DNA from: Anaerocolumna sp. AGMB13025
Lineage (GTDB): Bacteria; Bacillota; Clostridia; Lachnospirales; Lachnospiraceae
Assembly (NCBI RefSeq): GCF_029689925.1
Contig: NZ_CP121445.1
Location: 5,006,501-5,070,500 of the forward strand
Direction of reading: 5' to 3'
Length of the DNA: 64,000 nucleotides
Shown: positions 8,834 to 17,217 of the stretch, in pieces
Layout: every line of letters begins with the position of its first letter
Numbering within the stretch: position 1 is the stretch's first letter
Notes under the pieces: model-generated
What the model was told of the DNA's origin: nothing
Database searches by the model: none
The model's input: the letters and a program-made list of their open reading frames with translations, nothing else
Translations under genes and position numbers: made by a program

Positions 8834-9598
8834 TCACCCTAACCTCTCTCTTACTAAAGAATTGATTTTATCTGCATTTTCCCGATCTGTACCAGTTAAT
8901 ACAATCGCATCCTTCTCTTTTATAGTTGCAGTTGTTTTTAATACCTTTGTCTTGGAACCTATAAGTCCACAGTCAGCTTTATTAAGGGTTAAGTCCTCCT
9001 TCTTCCAGACCGGAATCGTTTTCTTCCTGGCACTTTTTAGCTTTAATAGACCCACCGAAGGTATGGCTGAACAAAAATCATTGTAGGAAATGACAATTGG
9101 AAGCTCTGCCTGATAGGTAATAATTGCATTGTCCTTCACTTTTTCCAATTCTATGATGTTGTTAACAATAGAATTAATGTTTTTTACATTTGCCACACAG
9201 GATAAGGACAGCCGTTCTGCCAACTGATATACAATCTGTCCGGTTTCACCGTCAGAAGTCCTGGAGCCACAGACAATTAAATCGATTTCTGGAAGCTTTC
9301 TAAAGGCTGCCGATATTATCAGCGAAGTAGCAAAGGTGTCAGAACCTGCAAAGGCTGTATCACTCAGGAGAATCGCTTCATCTGCACCCATAGCAATACA
9401 GCGGGTCAAGGTTTCAAGCGCAGCCGGTGGTCCCATACATAAGCAGGTAATAAAAATATCGGGATAACTTTTTTTCAGTGCAACTACTTCTTCAAGTGCA
9501 AACATATCATATGGGTTTAAGCAATGACTTTCGCCGGTGACAAGATTTGGATATGCAATATTGGCGGCAATTGCTTTCACACAGACTACGATATTCAT
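8834..9598 (-). CDS. etfB: Electron transfer flavoprotein beta subunit
   Basis: 254 residues. Family marks are the N-terminal MNIVVCVKAI, the segment LNPYDMFALEEVVAL, MGADEAILLSD, and the nucleotide-binding loop CGSRTSDGETGQIVYQLAE. It pairs with the EtfA encoded 4 nt downstream and lies about 55 nt after the acyl-CoA dehydrogenase gene. Whether this ETF is a simple electron carrier or belongs to the bifurcating class cannot be settled by eye. Context argues for service to the neighbouring FkbI-like dehydrogenase. Confidence 0.92.
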   Translation of the reverse strand: MNIVVCVKAIAANIAYPNLVTGESHCLNPYDMFALEEVVALKKSYPDIFITCLCMGPPAALETLTRCIAMGADEAILLSDTAFAGSDTFATSLIISAAFRKLPEIDLIVCGSRTSDGETGQIVYQLAERLSLSCVANVKNINSIVNNIIELEKVKDNAIITYQAELPIVISYNDFCSAIPSVGLLKLKSARKKTIPVWKKEDLTLNKADCGLIGSKTKVLKTTATIKEKDAIVLTGTDRENADKINSLVRERLG

Positions 9599-9653
9599 AT
9601 ATACCCTCCTTTCAAATAGACATACTAGTTTACGTTATAACTTTTATCCTTGA

Positions 9654-10796
9654 TTAATAATTATCCACACTTGGTATCATTGTGAAAATTGTGTTCTTCT
9701 GCATTTCTGCGGTACCAGAATAGATATCACAGGCAATCGCATCACGAAGTTCCCGCTCGATACCATATTCTTTTGTATATCCGTAAGCACCATGTATCTG
9801 CAGAGCATTTTTACAGGTTTTTATGTATTGTTCACTTACATAGGTCTTGAAGATCGACACCTCTAAAAATGCACTTTTACCCTGATCTTTTAGCCAGGCA
9901 ATCTTATAAAGCATCAGTCTTGACAGCTCAATTGCTATCTTCATTTCTGAAATTTTATGAGATACTGCCTGAAATCGACTGATAGGCTGACCGAATTGCA
10001 TTCTATCTTCCGCATATTTTAAACTGGTTTCCATGATCCGCTGCATTGCGCCTACATGAGGTGCGAATTCATAGCAGCGCTCCCATTCCAGTGCATTTGT
10101 CATCAGTGTGGAACCCATATTCTTTCTGCCAAGTATGTTTTCTTTTGGTATTTTTACATTGTTAAATGTAATTTCACTTGTAGGGCAGGCATTTAAGCCC
10201 ATTTTTTCAATGTTTTTTCCAATGACTACTCCTGGAAATTGTTTCTCTACAACAAAAGCGGTAATCTGCTTAAAGGGTTTTACAGCAGTTACTGCAAATA
10301 CAATAAACAGATCTGCGATTGGCCCATTAGAAATGAACATCTTACTGCCATTTAGCACATAATAGTCCTTTTCCTCCGAAACACTGCTTGACATATTCAT
10401 GGCGTCAGAACCGGCATCCGCTTCCGTAAGAGAGATCGCTCCGATTCGATTCCCGCAAACCATGTCCGCCAGATATTTTTCTTTCAGTTCCTTGGTACCA
10501 TATAAGTTTATAAGGTTTAGTGCCACCCAGATATGATTGTTAATTACAAAGACCAAGCCATTATTTTTGCAGGCGTAGCCCAAGGCTTCTATTGCTACCG
10601 CAGCTGTTAGGAAGCTCTCATTTAATCCTCCATACTCTTCTGGAACCGTAAGTCCGAATAAGCCAAATTCAGATATTTTTTTCCACACTTCATAAGAAAA
10701 TTCCTCTAAGGTTTCTTCCTCATTTAAGTTTTCTCTGGCAAAATTAATTATCTCTTGTTTTAATTGAATCTGATCACTTGTTAATTCAAAGTCCAT
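9654..10796 (-). CDS. Acyl-CoA dehydrogenase, FkbI-like
   Basis: 380 residues of the ACAD fold. Markers are the N-terminal helical domain, the FAD-contact segment ISLTEADAGSDAMNMSSS, and HGAYGYTKEYGIERELRD. The C-terminal SGTAEMQ contains the likely catalytic Glu364. FkbI homologues oxidise 2-hydroxy-3-oxopropionyl-ACP to hydroxymalonyl-ACP. The immediately downstream etfBA pair would reoxidise the flavin. The start codon is part of a repeated hairpin-SD module (10797-10826), with the stem ending 14 nt before ATG. Three further copies of the hairpin lie upstream. An unlinked beta-oxidation role is less likely because the FkbH, ACP and AT genes follow in the same run. Confidence 0.9.
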   Translation of the reverse strand: MDFELTSDQIQLKQEIINFARENLNEEETLEEFSYEVWKKISEFGLFGLTVPEEYGGLNESFLTAAVAIEALGYACKNNGLVFVINNHIWVALNLINLYGTKELKEKYLADMVCGNRIGAISLTEADAGSDAMNMSSSVSEEKDYYVLNGSKMFISNGPIADLFIVFAVTAVKPFKQITAFVVEKQFPGVVIGKNIEKMGLNACPTSEITFNNVKIPKENILGRKNMGSTLMTNALEWERCYEFAPHVGAMQRIMETSLKYAEDRMQFGQPISRFQAVSHKISEMKIAIELSRLMLYKIAWLKDQGKSAFLEVSIFKTYVSEQYIKTCKNALQIHGAYGYTKEYGIERELRDAIACDIYSGTAEMQKNTIFTMIPSVDNY

Positions 10797-10826
10797 AATA
10801 ACTCCCCTCTGTGCGCTTTAGCGCAC
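10797..10826 (-). promoter_or_regulatory. Family A hairpin-RBS module before acyl-CoA dehydrogenase
   Basis: Reading the minus strand, stem GTGCGC, loop TAAA, stem GCGCAC, then AGAGGGGAGTTATT and the ATG. The distance from stem to ATG is 14 nt and the Shine-Dalgarno is inside that stretch. The same layout with a different stem occurs before agrD (33739) and before the small protein at 38502. Confidence 0.75.
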
Positions 10827-11031
10827 CTTTTAATCAGGAGGTTGAAAAAACTGTCTCCGTTTTTTCCCCTCTGTGCGCTTTAGCGCACCTTCTAATCAGG
10901 AGGTTGAAAAAACTGTCTCCGTTTTTTCAACTTACTCCCCTCTGTGCGCTTTAGCGCACCTTCTAATCAGGAGGTTGAAAAAAACTGTCTCCGTTTTTTC
11001 AACTTACTCCCCTCTGTGCGCTTTAGCGCAC
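10811..11031. repeat. Tandem array of two alternating hairpins
   Basis: The palindrome GTGCGCTTTAGCGCAC occurs at 10811, 10873, 10944 and 11016, so the period is 62, 71 and 72 bp. Between them are three copies of a second hairpin with 8-11 bp arms, GTTGAAAAAAC ... GTTTTTTCAAC on the minus strand. The first interval has lost about 9 bp. The array fills most of the 370-bp gap between the PPTase and acyl-CoA dehydrogenase genes. The proximal copy forms the ribosome-binding leader of the dehydrogenase. No coding function is supported. Confidence 0.9.
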
Positions 11032-11166
11032 CATACAAGATAACTCTTAAAATCATTGTATACGACATAAATGAAAAAGCGTGTCCTGTTTGTCGGTCTT
11101 ACAATTATGTACGTCTAAACAACTATCTCTTAACCGTTGCTTCCACACAAGAATACCTATAAGGTA

Positions 11167-11835
11167 TTAGTAGTTTTTTTGCATACAAGGTATAATATGG
11201 TTCCAGGTAAACTCTTTTGACAGCATAAATAGTTTAGTATCTGGTTCTTTTGGCTCCGCGCATTCCGAGATTATATATCCGGGCAATCTTACTGTGTTCA
11301 TCCTTACTGATTCATTCCCATAGACTTCGAAGGAATTATAAGGCATTAATAAGCCTTTTCCTATTTGCTTGCTATAGGCTTCCTTTCTGGTCCATATTTC
11401 TAAAAAGCTGGAATTTGAATTCTCACTTTGTTGATTTAAATAATTTTGCTCCTTAATCGTAAAAAAATGTCTTGCTATATCCAAGTGTTCTTTTATTTCA
11501 GTGATGGTTTCAATATCTATGCCCACTGCTTTACTATTCTCTGAAATACAACAGACCAGCGCGTTATCTGAATGGGATATATTAAACTCGAACTCCTTAT
11601 AATTGATATATTGGGGTTTTCCATATTGGTTTTTACCTTCGATTGGTACCCCATTGCAATAGTTAGTTGCAGCAAATAAACAATACCTTATAAGAACCTC
11701 AGCTAATAGCCCGACATGCTGTGCCACTTCATCGTTATAACCTAGTAACCGTTCCTTACGTTCTTTGGATACCAGACGAAACAATACTCTGAAATCTATA
11801 TTTTTTTCCACTTGGCTAAATAGTACAATTGACAT
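11167..11835 (-). CDS. Sfp-type 4'-phosphopantetheinyl transferase (PPTase 1)
   Basis: About 222 residues from the ATG at 11835. In-frame ATGs at 11847 and 11889 are alternatives; the last would overlap the AT2 gene. GGGG lies 6 nt before 11835. PPTases attach the phosphopantetheine arm to carrier-protein serines. Family motifs are FNISHSDNALVCC, AVGIDIE and WTRKEAYSKQIGKGL. It follows AT2 by about 25 nt on the same strand, so it is the last gene before the hairpin array. A second PPTase is encoded at 23832, which is redundant for one small cluster. One of them may be specific for the atypical ACP1 and ACP2. Confidence 0.88.
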   Translation of the reverse strand: MSIVLFSQVEKNIDFRVLFRLVSKERKERLLGYNDEVAQHVGLLAEVLIRYCLFAATNYCNGVPIEGKNQYGKPQYINYKEFEFNISHSDNALVCCISENSKAVGIDIETITEIKEHLDIARHFFTIKEQNYLNQQSENSNSSFLEIWTRKEAYSKQIGKGLLMPYNSFEVYGNESVRMNTVRLPGYIISECAEPKEPDTKLFMLSKEFTWNHIIPCMQKNY

Positions 11836-11860
11836 ACCATACCCCATTTTCTGTGAGAAG

Positions 11861-13114
11861 CTATGCTGAAAAGAACTTAAATTCCTCATAGGTAGCCGCC
11901 GTTTCGTCTGCGATTTGCCGTATCCACCGGGTTTTCTCCTGGTCTGATACTTTCTTTCCCTCCAATATTTTTATTAACAGCTCCAAGCCTTTACTTTTTA
12001 CCCCAATCGTCTCCTTGGTTTCTTTGTTGTTGACCTTATCACCCAACTGGATTAGTTCACGGTAATTCGCAACAACATTCAGCTGATATGACTCCTGGTC
12101 AAAATTATGATTTGGAGTAGAGATTGCTGCAAGAATACATTTTGATAGAAAACTGGATTTATGTTTCAGGTATAAATCACCTTGGAATAATTCCTGAATT
12201 GTGCTTCTCTCTCTCCGACTCCCATAACACAGTGTTTCTATCGGTGCATTTCCAGCCACCATATTTTGAAACACCTTATTGGCACTAAAGTCAATTATCA
12301 GGTTGATATTTCTATAAGCTAAGTAGGACATTATATTTACCCATTTTACAGGTCTTATCAGGTGGTTAATCAAATTGTTTTCTAACTCTTCCTTATTTTC
12401 ATATGGTCTGCCGGTATAGTTTGATAATACCGGATACCTGAACTCACTGGTTTCTATATTCTTAAGCAGTTGGCGAAATGGTTCTACTGCGGTTTCCATA
12501 AGGGGACTATGAAAAGGTGCACTTCCTATAAGAGGAGCCATAGTACCCTTACCGCTTCTTAGCAAAAGCCTTTCTGTATCCTCCAAGTCTTTGTTTGTAC
12601 CTGAGATAGCCCCTTGCAGGGCAGAATTATAGCAGGATACATATACTTGTTTCCCTTGTGCCTGCTGCTTTTGACATGCATAAGCGATCGTCTCAATATC
12701 AATACCATCTATAATTGTCATACCGCCATCACACGTCTTTTGGATCTCTTTACTTAGGCTGCTCCTTAGCTGCACCAGCTTTAACGCATCCGCGAATTTT
12801 ATAGCTCCGGCACATACCAGTGCCGCATACTCGCCTAAACTGTGACCAGCACAAAACTTTGGAATAAATCCGGTGCTTTCTACAAATTCTCTGAACACCG
12901 CTACTGAGAACGCATTAATAGCAATATGGGCATGTTCTGTCTTTGCCAGTTTCGATGGAGAACCACAAAAACACAGTTCCTTTAAACGAATTCCCGTCAC
13001 AGCTTCCGCTTCTGCTATGGTATCCCGTACAATAGAACTTTCCTCGTAAAGCAATTGATACATCCCGACAAACTGGCTTCCCTGACCAGGAAACAAAGCA
13101 GCAAAATTTTTCAT
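11861..13114 (-). CDS. Trans-acting acyltransferase AT2
   Basis: 417 residues from the ATG at 13114. A longer frame to 13174 would run through the ACP2 stop and the leader hairpin and is rejected. Markers are LFPGQGSQFVGM, GHSLGE (Ser92), the acid-binding Arg117 (QLRSSL) and the catalytic His202 in SAPFHSPLM. It is a clear paralogue of AT1, including a C-terminal extension with ILAA..TPN and ESY-type segments. It follows ACP2 by 37 nt. It is either the general malonyl loader for the AT-less PKS modules or a second special-extender AT paired with ACP2. Sequence alone does not decide. The leader carries a family A hairpin at 13134-13149. Confidence 0.87.
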   Translation of the reverse strand: MKNFAALFPGQGSQFVGMYQLLYEESSIVRDTIAEAEAVTGIRLKELCFCGSPSKLAKTEHAHIAINAFSVAVFREFVESTGFIPKFCAGHSLGEYAALVCAGAIKFADALKLVQLRSSLSKEIQKTCDGGMTIIDGIDIETIAYACQKQQAQGKQVYVSCYNSALQGAISGTNKDLEDTERLLLRSGKGTMAPLIGSAPFHSPLMETAVEPFRQLLKNIETSEFRYPVLSNYTGRPYENKEELENNLINHLIRPVKWVNIMSYLAYRNINLIIDFSANKVFQNMVAGNAPIETLCYGSRRERSTIQELFQGDLYLKHKSSFLSKCILAAISTPNHNFDQESYQLNVVANYRELIQLGDKVNNKETKETIGVKSKGLELLIKILEGKKVSDQEKTRWIRQIADETAATYEEFKFFSA

Positions 13115-13149
13115 GTATACTCCTCTCCCCTCTGTGCGCTTTAGCGCAC
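13115..13149 (-). promoter_or_regulatory. Family A hairpin-RBS module before AT2
   Basis: The same GTGCGC-TAAA-GCGCAC stem-loop as upstream of the acyl-CoA dehydrogenase, followed by AGAGGGGAGAGGAGTATAC and ATG. The spacer is 19 nt instead of 14, because of an extra GAGGA-like stretch. It fills the short gap between ACP2 and AT2. Confidence 0.7.
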
Positions 13150-13151
13150 CT

Positions 13152-13388
13152 TTAAATAGCGTTTTTAGACTCAATCAATGAAACTATGGCATCCACACAG
13201 CAGATATTGCTTATTTCCAAATCAGCTTTTTGAAGTTCTATATCAAACTCCATTTCTATAAATACCGCTAACTGAGCAAGAAATAAGGAATTAACCAGAC
13301 CCTTCGCAAAGATATCTTCGGTATCGGAATATATGTTATCTCCAGTAAATCTTTTGATGAATTTCTTGACTTTATCTATATTTTCCAT
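13152..13388 (-). CDS. FkbJ-like acyl carrier protein (ACP2)
   Basis: 78 residues from the ATG at 13388, preceded by TTGGAGG. The open frame to 13457 overlaps PKS2 and is not used. The attachment site is Ser34 in KGLVNSLFLAQL, again N-S-L-F as in ACP1 rather than D-S-L. The region after it (AVFIEMEFDIEL) aligns with ILFIENEFELAV of ACP1. ACP2 and AT2 repeat the ACP1-AT1 order, so the pairs probably arose by duplication. It may carry a second extender or be a spare carrier for hydroxymalonyl. It lies 20 nt after PKS2. Confidence 0.87.
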   Translation of the reverse strand: MENIDKVKKFIKRFTGDNIYSDTEDIFAKGLVNSLFLAQLAVFIEMEFDIELQKADLEISNICCVDAIVSLIESKNAI

Positions 13389-13407
13389 CTCTATATACCT
13401 CCAATTA

Positions 13408-16400
13408 CTACTGATTGATAACAGCAATGTGCTTTTTATTACGGGTAATGTGATCAATTTCTTCCGCTATTTTCTCAATGGATGAGCCATCTATGAATTT
13501 TGATAATTCAAGGTTAACTCCCCATATTTTATGTATCTCATGTGCGGCCCTTATCATAATAATGGAGTCAACACCTAAATCAAACAGATTATCATAGATA
13601 TACAATTCGGAATAACCAAGATATTTAGCCAACAGATCTCCTACCCTTTTTTCAGTTTCCGTATATTGGTCATTTTCTCTTCCCTTAAGCTGTAATGCTT
13701 GTGTTAAATTCAGATTAAGTTTTTTATTCTCACCATCTGATAAAGCAGCTTTTGCACGGTAACTTTTTATGATACGATTGATATTATCCGCTAAATCAAA
13801 TCCAATTTTATCCCACAGCCTTACATATCTCTTGTCATCATTAATGACACCTATAAGAGCACTGGAAATCTTGTGTCCGATCACTGTCCTAAACCCTCTT
13901 ATACCCTGTTCATTCGTAAGGGTTTTAAAGATTGTATCAATATTTATACCCGCCCGTTTTGCCATACCAGCCTCCCGCCAGGTGCACCAATTAATAGAAA
14001 AGGTGTTTTGGCGTATTCTATTACGGGCTGCTGCAAAGGCATCAATAAATGAATTTGCAGCAACATAAGAGCATTGCCCAGGTGCTGGAAACAGAGTAGC
14101 AACGGATGAAAACAAAACAAAGAATTCCAAATCATCTTCCTTCGTACACTCATCTAAATACCAGGTCCCATAGATTTTGGGCTTTAACACGGCGGTAAAA
14201 TTCTCATGTTTTTCGGCAGCAAACAAGGTATTGCCCGGAACACCAGCCCCATGGATAACGCCGACTATTTTTTGGTATTTTTCTCTGATGGCATCAATTG
14301 CAGTTTTTACCTCCCCGTAATTGGTGATATCACAAGGTATCAGCGTAACGCTTCCACCATATGCTTCAATTTCTAAGATTCTTTTGATTCGATTGACCGT
14401 TTTTTCATCCTGCTGTGCAGGCTCTTTACAAAAATCAGTCCATTCGTTCCGAGGCGGCAATTCTGTTCGGCATAACACGGCAAAGTTTGCTTTACTGGTA
14501 CAATTATTCTTAAGGATTTCAAGGGTAATATCACTTAAACCCGACACTACATAACATCCGTCTGCTTTAAAGGTGAAGGGTTCTAACGGGTTTTGCCTGT
14601 CCAGCTGGATTTGTCCCAAATACGCCTCATACCTCTGATTCTTCCTGTATGCAATCATAAACTTATTATTTAATGAAACGATTTCACTGTATAAGTTGCT
14701 TTCATCTATACTACGATCTATATCGATTGCATGGCAGCTCCATTCCGGAAATTCAAGGCTTACTACCTTAAATGCCCCTTGTATTGCTGCATTTACGGGT
14801 ATGCAGCAATCCTTGTCGGTAACTTCATTCATGTGGTTTAAAATGACATCAATACTAATATCTGCGGCACTCAATTCTTTTAAAGAACGCAAAAAACTAT
14901 AAAAATTCATCAGCCTCAGATATTCCTTCTCATAATTATTTTCCTCCTCATTGGAATCCATCATATATATAAGCTTCACTTTGTTATAATTGCTAAATGT
15001 ACGCCAGGAATTAATAAAGAATTCTTCTGCATTATTATTTGAAACAGCTCCCCTTAACCAATCTGCTTCTTCCATCACCTCTACATTTAGGTGCTTGGTT
15101 TTTAAAAGCTCAAAAAGGTTTTTGGCCGGTAAATTTAAATTATTCTTTATAATTAGTATTAACTCCCATTCTTCTGCTCTGCTGTTAGTGACACTGGTTC
15201 GAGCCTCTGGTTTCCAATACAATTTAAAGTAACCTTCCTGCTCCTGGTTCAAATTATTCTGGGTTTCTGGTATTGACAGCCAGCATCGGTGTTTATCAAA
15301 TTGATACGTCGGAATACTGATTCTATAGTTTTTTGTATTGGAATATAACCCGTCCCACTCTACCACTGCTCCTTTTATATATAAGGAACACAGTTGTTTT
15401 AATTCCTCTGCACCAAGCTGCTTCTCCTGACTTTGCTTCTCCGTGATTTCCTTGGCTTTTTGGGTTAACTTATGTTTTATTTCTTCTGAAATCATCCCTT
15501 TGTTAACATCTACATAATTTGAATTAACAATTTTATGTTCCCCCATAAATAGCTCCAGATCCATTGAAGTATCTTCCAGGAGTATTTGTTTGATTTTGCT
15601 CTTTAGTTCCTCTTTTTGCCGAAATAGAATCGCTATACGATAGGAGTAATGCCCTCTTCCGGTATTGGCGGTGTAGCACATATTATGTAGATCCGGCTCT
15701 AATTCTAAGAATTCCTGATACTTTAACACTAAAGCATACAATGAACTTTTACTTTCCGCCGAAATAGTCAAAACCTGAAAGATCCCATTGTTATCCTCAC
15801 TAGGGTATACCGGTCCTTCTTCTAATACAATATGACTGTTTGTGCCGCTAAAGCCAAAGGAGCTGATGCCGCATAACCTCTTATCGTCTTGTGGTTCCCA
15901 GGATCGTAAAATACTGTTGATAAAAACAGCCGAATTGCAGAAGTCTATCTTCCGGTTTGGCTTCTCGAAATAAACAGAGGGAAGCATCTTGTGATGGTTT
16001 AAAGATAATATGACTTTTACTAAGCTTGCTAGTCCTGAGCACTCGTAGAGATGTCCAATATTAGACTTGACGGAGCCAATCGCGCAAAATTGTTTTCGGT
16101 TCGTGTGCTGATGAAAGGCCTTTGTCAAGCCTTCTATTTCAATTGGATCTCCAAGTGGAGTCCCGGTCCCATGAGTCTCAATATATTGAATTTTTTCTGG
16201 ATTTACTCCGGCATCCTTCCAGGCTTTTAGAATTACCTTTGTCTGTGCTGCCGGATTTGGCGCAGTAATCCCCATTGAACTTCCATCCTGGTTCACCGCA
16301 CTTCCCCTTATTACCCCGTAGATATGGTCTCTTGCCGCAACGGCTTTATCCAAAGGTTTAATCAGGATCGCGACTGCGCCTTCTCCAATTCCAGCACCAT

Positions 16401-17205
16401 CTGAGGTATCATCAAAGGCACGGGTTAAGCCGTCTAAAGATTCAATCCCAAGCCTTGCAAATTCTGCATCAATTGGTACTGTATGTAGTTTTATCCCCCC
16501 TGCTATGGCCTGGTCACATTCTCCATTCTGGATTGCCTTGCAGGCTAAATGTACGGAAACCAGGGACGAGGAACAAGCCGTATCTACAACCATTGATGGT
16601 CCGTTTAAATCCAAATAATAAGATAACCGGCTTGGTATTATTGCACCAAGGTTTGAGGCAATGGATTGTGATACCAGGGTCGGGTCGGTATCATAAATCA
16701 TCTTTTGATAAGAATCCTTCATCGTATCTGCAAATCCAGCATAAACACCTGTATTACTACCCTTAAGTACTCCTCCCCCATACCCGGCATCTTCAAGAGC
16801 CGAATAGGCGGTCTGTAAAAATATTCGTTGGCTTGGAGCCATTAAATTTGCTTCTGAAGGTGTTATTCTAAAAAATTTATAATCAAAATAATCAATATGT
16901 TCAAGATATGCTCCGTTTACATACTGTATTGCATCTCTGGCCATACCGGAATAGCTTAAATACTTGTCTATATCTTCTTTCCTGGCGGCTGGAAATTCTC
17001 TGATGCAGTTCACTGAGTTAGATAGGATATCCCAATACTCATCCATGGAATCAGCCAAAGGCAGGTTAACCCCTATACCGATAATGGCCATATCTTTATG
17101 GAGTGTGGAACTTTTTTTAATCATCTTAATCAATTCCGCTGCCAAAGTTTTATCTATACTTCCTGAACTTGTCTTCTCAAGTATATATCTATATATGTTA
17201 TCCAT
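13408..17205 (-). CDS. Trans-AT polyketide synthase PKS2: KS - degenerate KR - ACP
   Basis: 1265 residues from the ATG at 17205, with AGGAGGG 7 nt upstream. A TTG two codons earlier is in frame. Residues 1-35 look like a docking helix. The KS (38-465) is intact: Cys211 in DTACSSSL, His345 in THGTGTPLG, His385 in SNIGHL. A post-KS linker ends PTYQFDKHRCW, with no AT. The KR (about 650-1150) keeps Lys1010, Ser1033/1034, Tyr1047 and Asn1051. However, the NADPH motif expected as TGGxGxxG reads SGLSDITL (888-895), so cofactor binding is doubtful. The ACP attachment Ser1214 is in GVDSIIM. There is no thioesterase domain. It lies 12 nt after PKS1 and should act directly after it. Confidence 0.93.
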   Translation of the reverse strand: MDNIYRYILEKTSSGSIDKTLAAELIKMIKKSSTLHKDMAIIGIGVNLPLADSMDEYWDILSNSVNCIREFPAARKEDIDKYLSYSGMARDAIQYVNGAYLEHIDYFDYKFFRITPSEANLMAPSQRIFLQTAYSALEDAGYGGGVLKGSNTGVYAGFADTMKDSYQKMIYDTDPTLVSQSIASNLGAIIPSRLSYYLDLNGPSMVVDTACSSSLVSVHLACKAIQNGECDQAIAGGIKLHTVPIDAEFARLGIESLDGLTRAFDDTSDGAGIGEGAVAILIKPLDKAVAARDHIYGVIRGSAVNQDGSSMGITAPNPAAQTKVILKAWKDAGVNPEKIQYIETHGTGTPLGDPIEIEGLTKAFHQHTNRKQFCAIGSVKSNIGHLYECSGLASLVKVILSLNHHKMLPSVYFEKPNRKIDFCNSAVFINSILRSWEPQDDKRLCGISSFGFSGTNSHIVLEEGPVYPSEDNNGIFQVLTISAESKSSLYALVLKYQEFLELEPDLHNMCYTANTGRGHYSYRIAILFRQKEELKSKIKQILLEDTSMDLELFMGEHKIVNSNYVDVNKGMISEEIKHKLTQKAKEITEKQSQEKQLGAEELKQLCSLYIKGAVVEWDGLYSNTKNYRISIPTYQFDKHRCWLSIPETQNNLNQEQEGYFKLYWKPEARTSVTNSRAEEWELILIIKNNLNLPAKNLFELLKTKHLNVEVMEEADWLRGAVSNNNAEEFFINSWRTFSNYNKVKLIYMMDSNEEENNYEKEYLRLMNFYSFLRSLKELSAADISIDVILNHMNEVTDKDCCIPVNAAIQGAFKVVSLEFPEWSCHAIDIDRSIDESNLYSEIVSLNNKFMIAYRKNQRYEAYLGQIQLDRQNPLEPFTFKADGCYVVSGLSDITLEILKNNCTSKANFAVLCRTELPPRNEWTDFCKEPAQQDEKTVNRIKRILEIEAYGGSVTLIPCDITNYGEVKTAIDAIREKYQKIVGVIHGAGVPGNTLFAAEKHENFTAVLKPKIYGTWYLDECTKEDDLEFFVLFSSVATLFPAPGQCSYVAANSFIDAFAAARNRIRQNTFSINWCTWREAGMAKRAGINIDTIFKTLTNEQGIRGFRTVIGHKISSALIGVINDDKRYVRLWDKIGFDLADNINRIIKSYRAKAALSDGENKKLNLNLTQALQLKGRENDQYTETEKRVGDLLAKYLGYSELYIYDNLFDLGVDSIIMIRAAHEIHKIWGVNLELSKFIDGSSIEKIAEEIDHITRNKKHIAVINQ

Positions 17206-17217
17206 TTCCAATCCCTC

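Noticed and set aside
4245..10796. RK-682/agglomerin-type tetronate pathway using glyceryl-ACP directly
   Set aside because: That route needs a KSIII-like ring-forming enzyme, which is absent, and would not need the FkbI- and FkbK-like dehydrogenases that are present. Hydroxymalonyl-ACP fits better.
7846..10796. Butyrate/crotonyl-CoA pathway (acyl-CoA dehydrogenase, EtfAB, hydroxybutyryl-CoA dehydrogenase)
   Set aside because: The gene set resembles a bcd-etfBA-hbd operon, but crotonase and thiolase are missing. The run instead continues with FkbJ-type ACP, AT and FkbH. I keep it as a lesser alternative only.
10797..11166. Repeat region considered as an insertion sequence or transposon remnant
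   Set aside because: No transposase fragment, no terminal inverted repeats enclosing the block and no target duplication seen. Only tandem hairpins.
13115..13174. Longer N-terminus for AT2 reaching back to 13174
   Set aside because: It would translate through the leader hairpin and overlap ACP2. The ATG at 13114 gives the standard AT start LFPGQGSQF.
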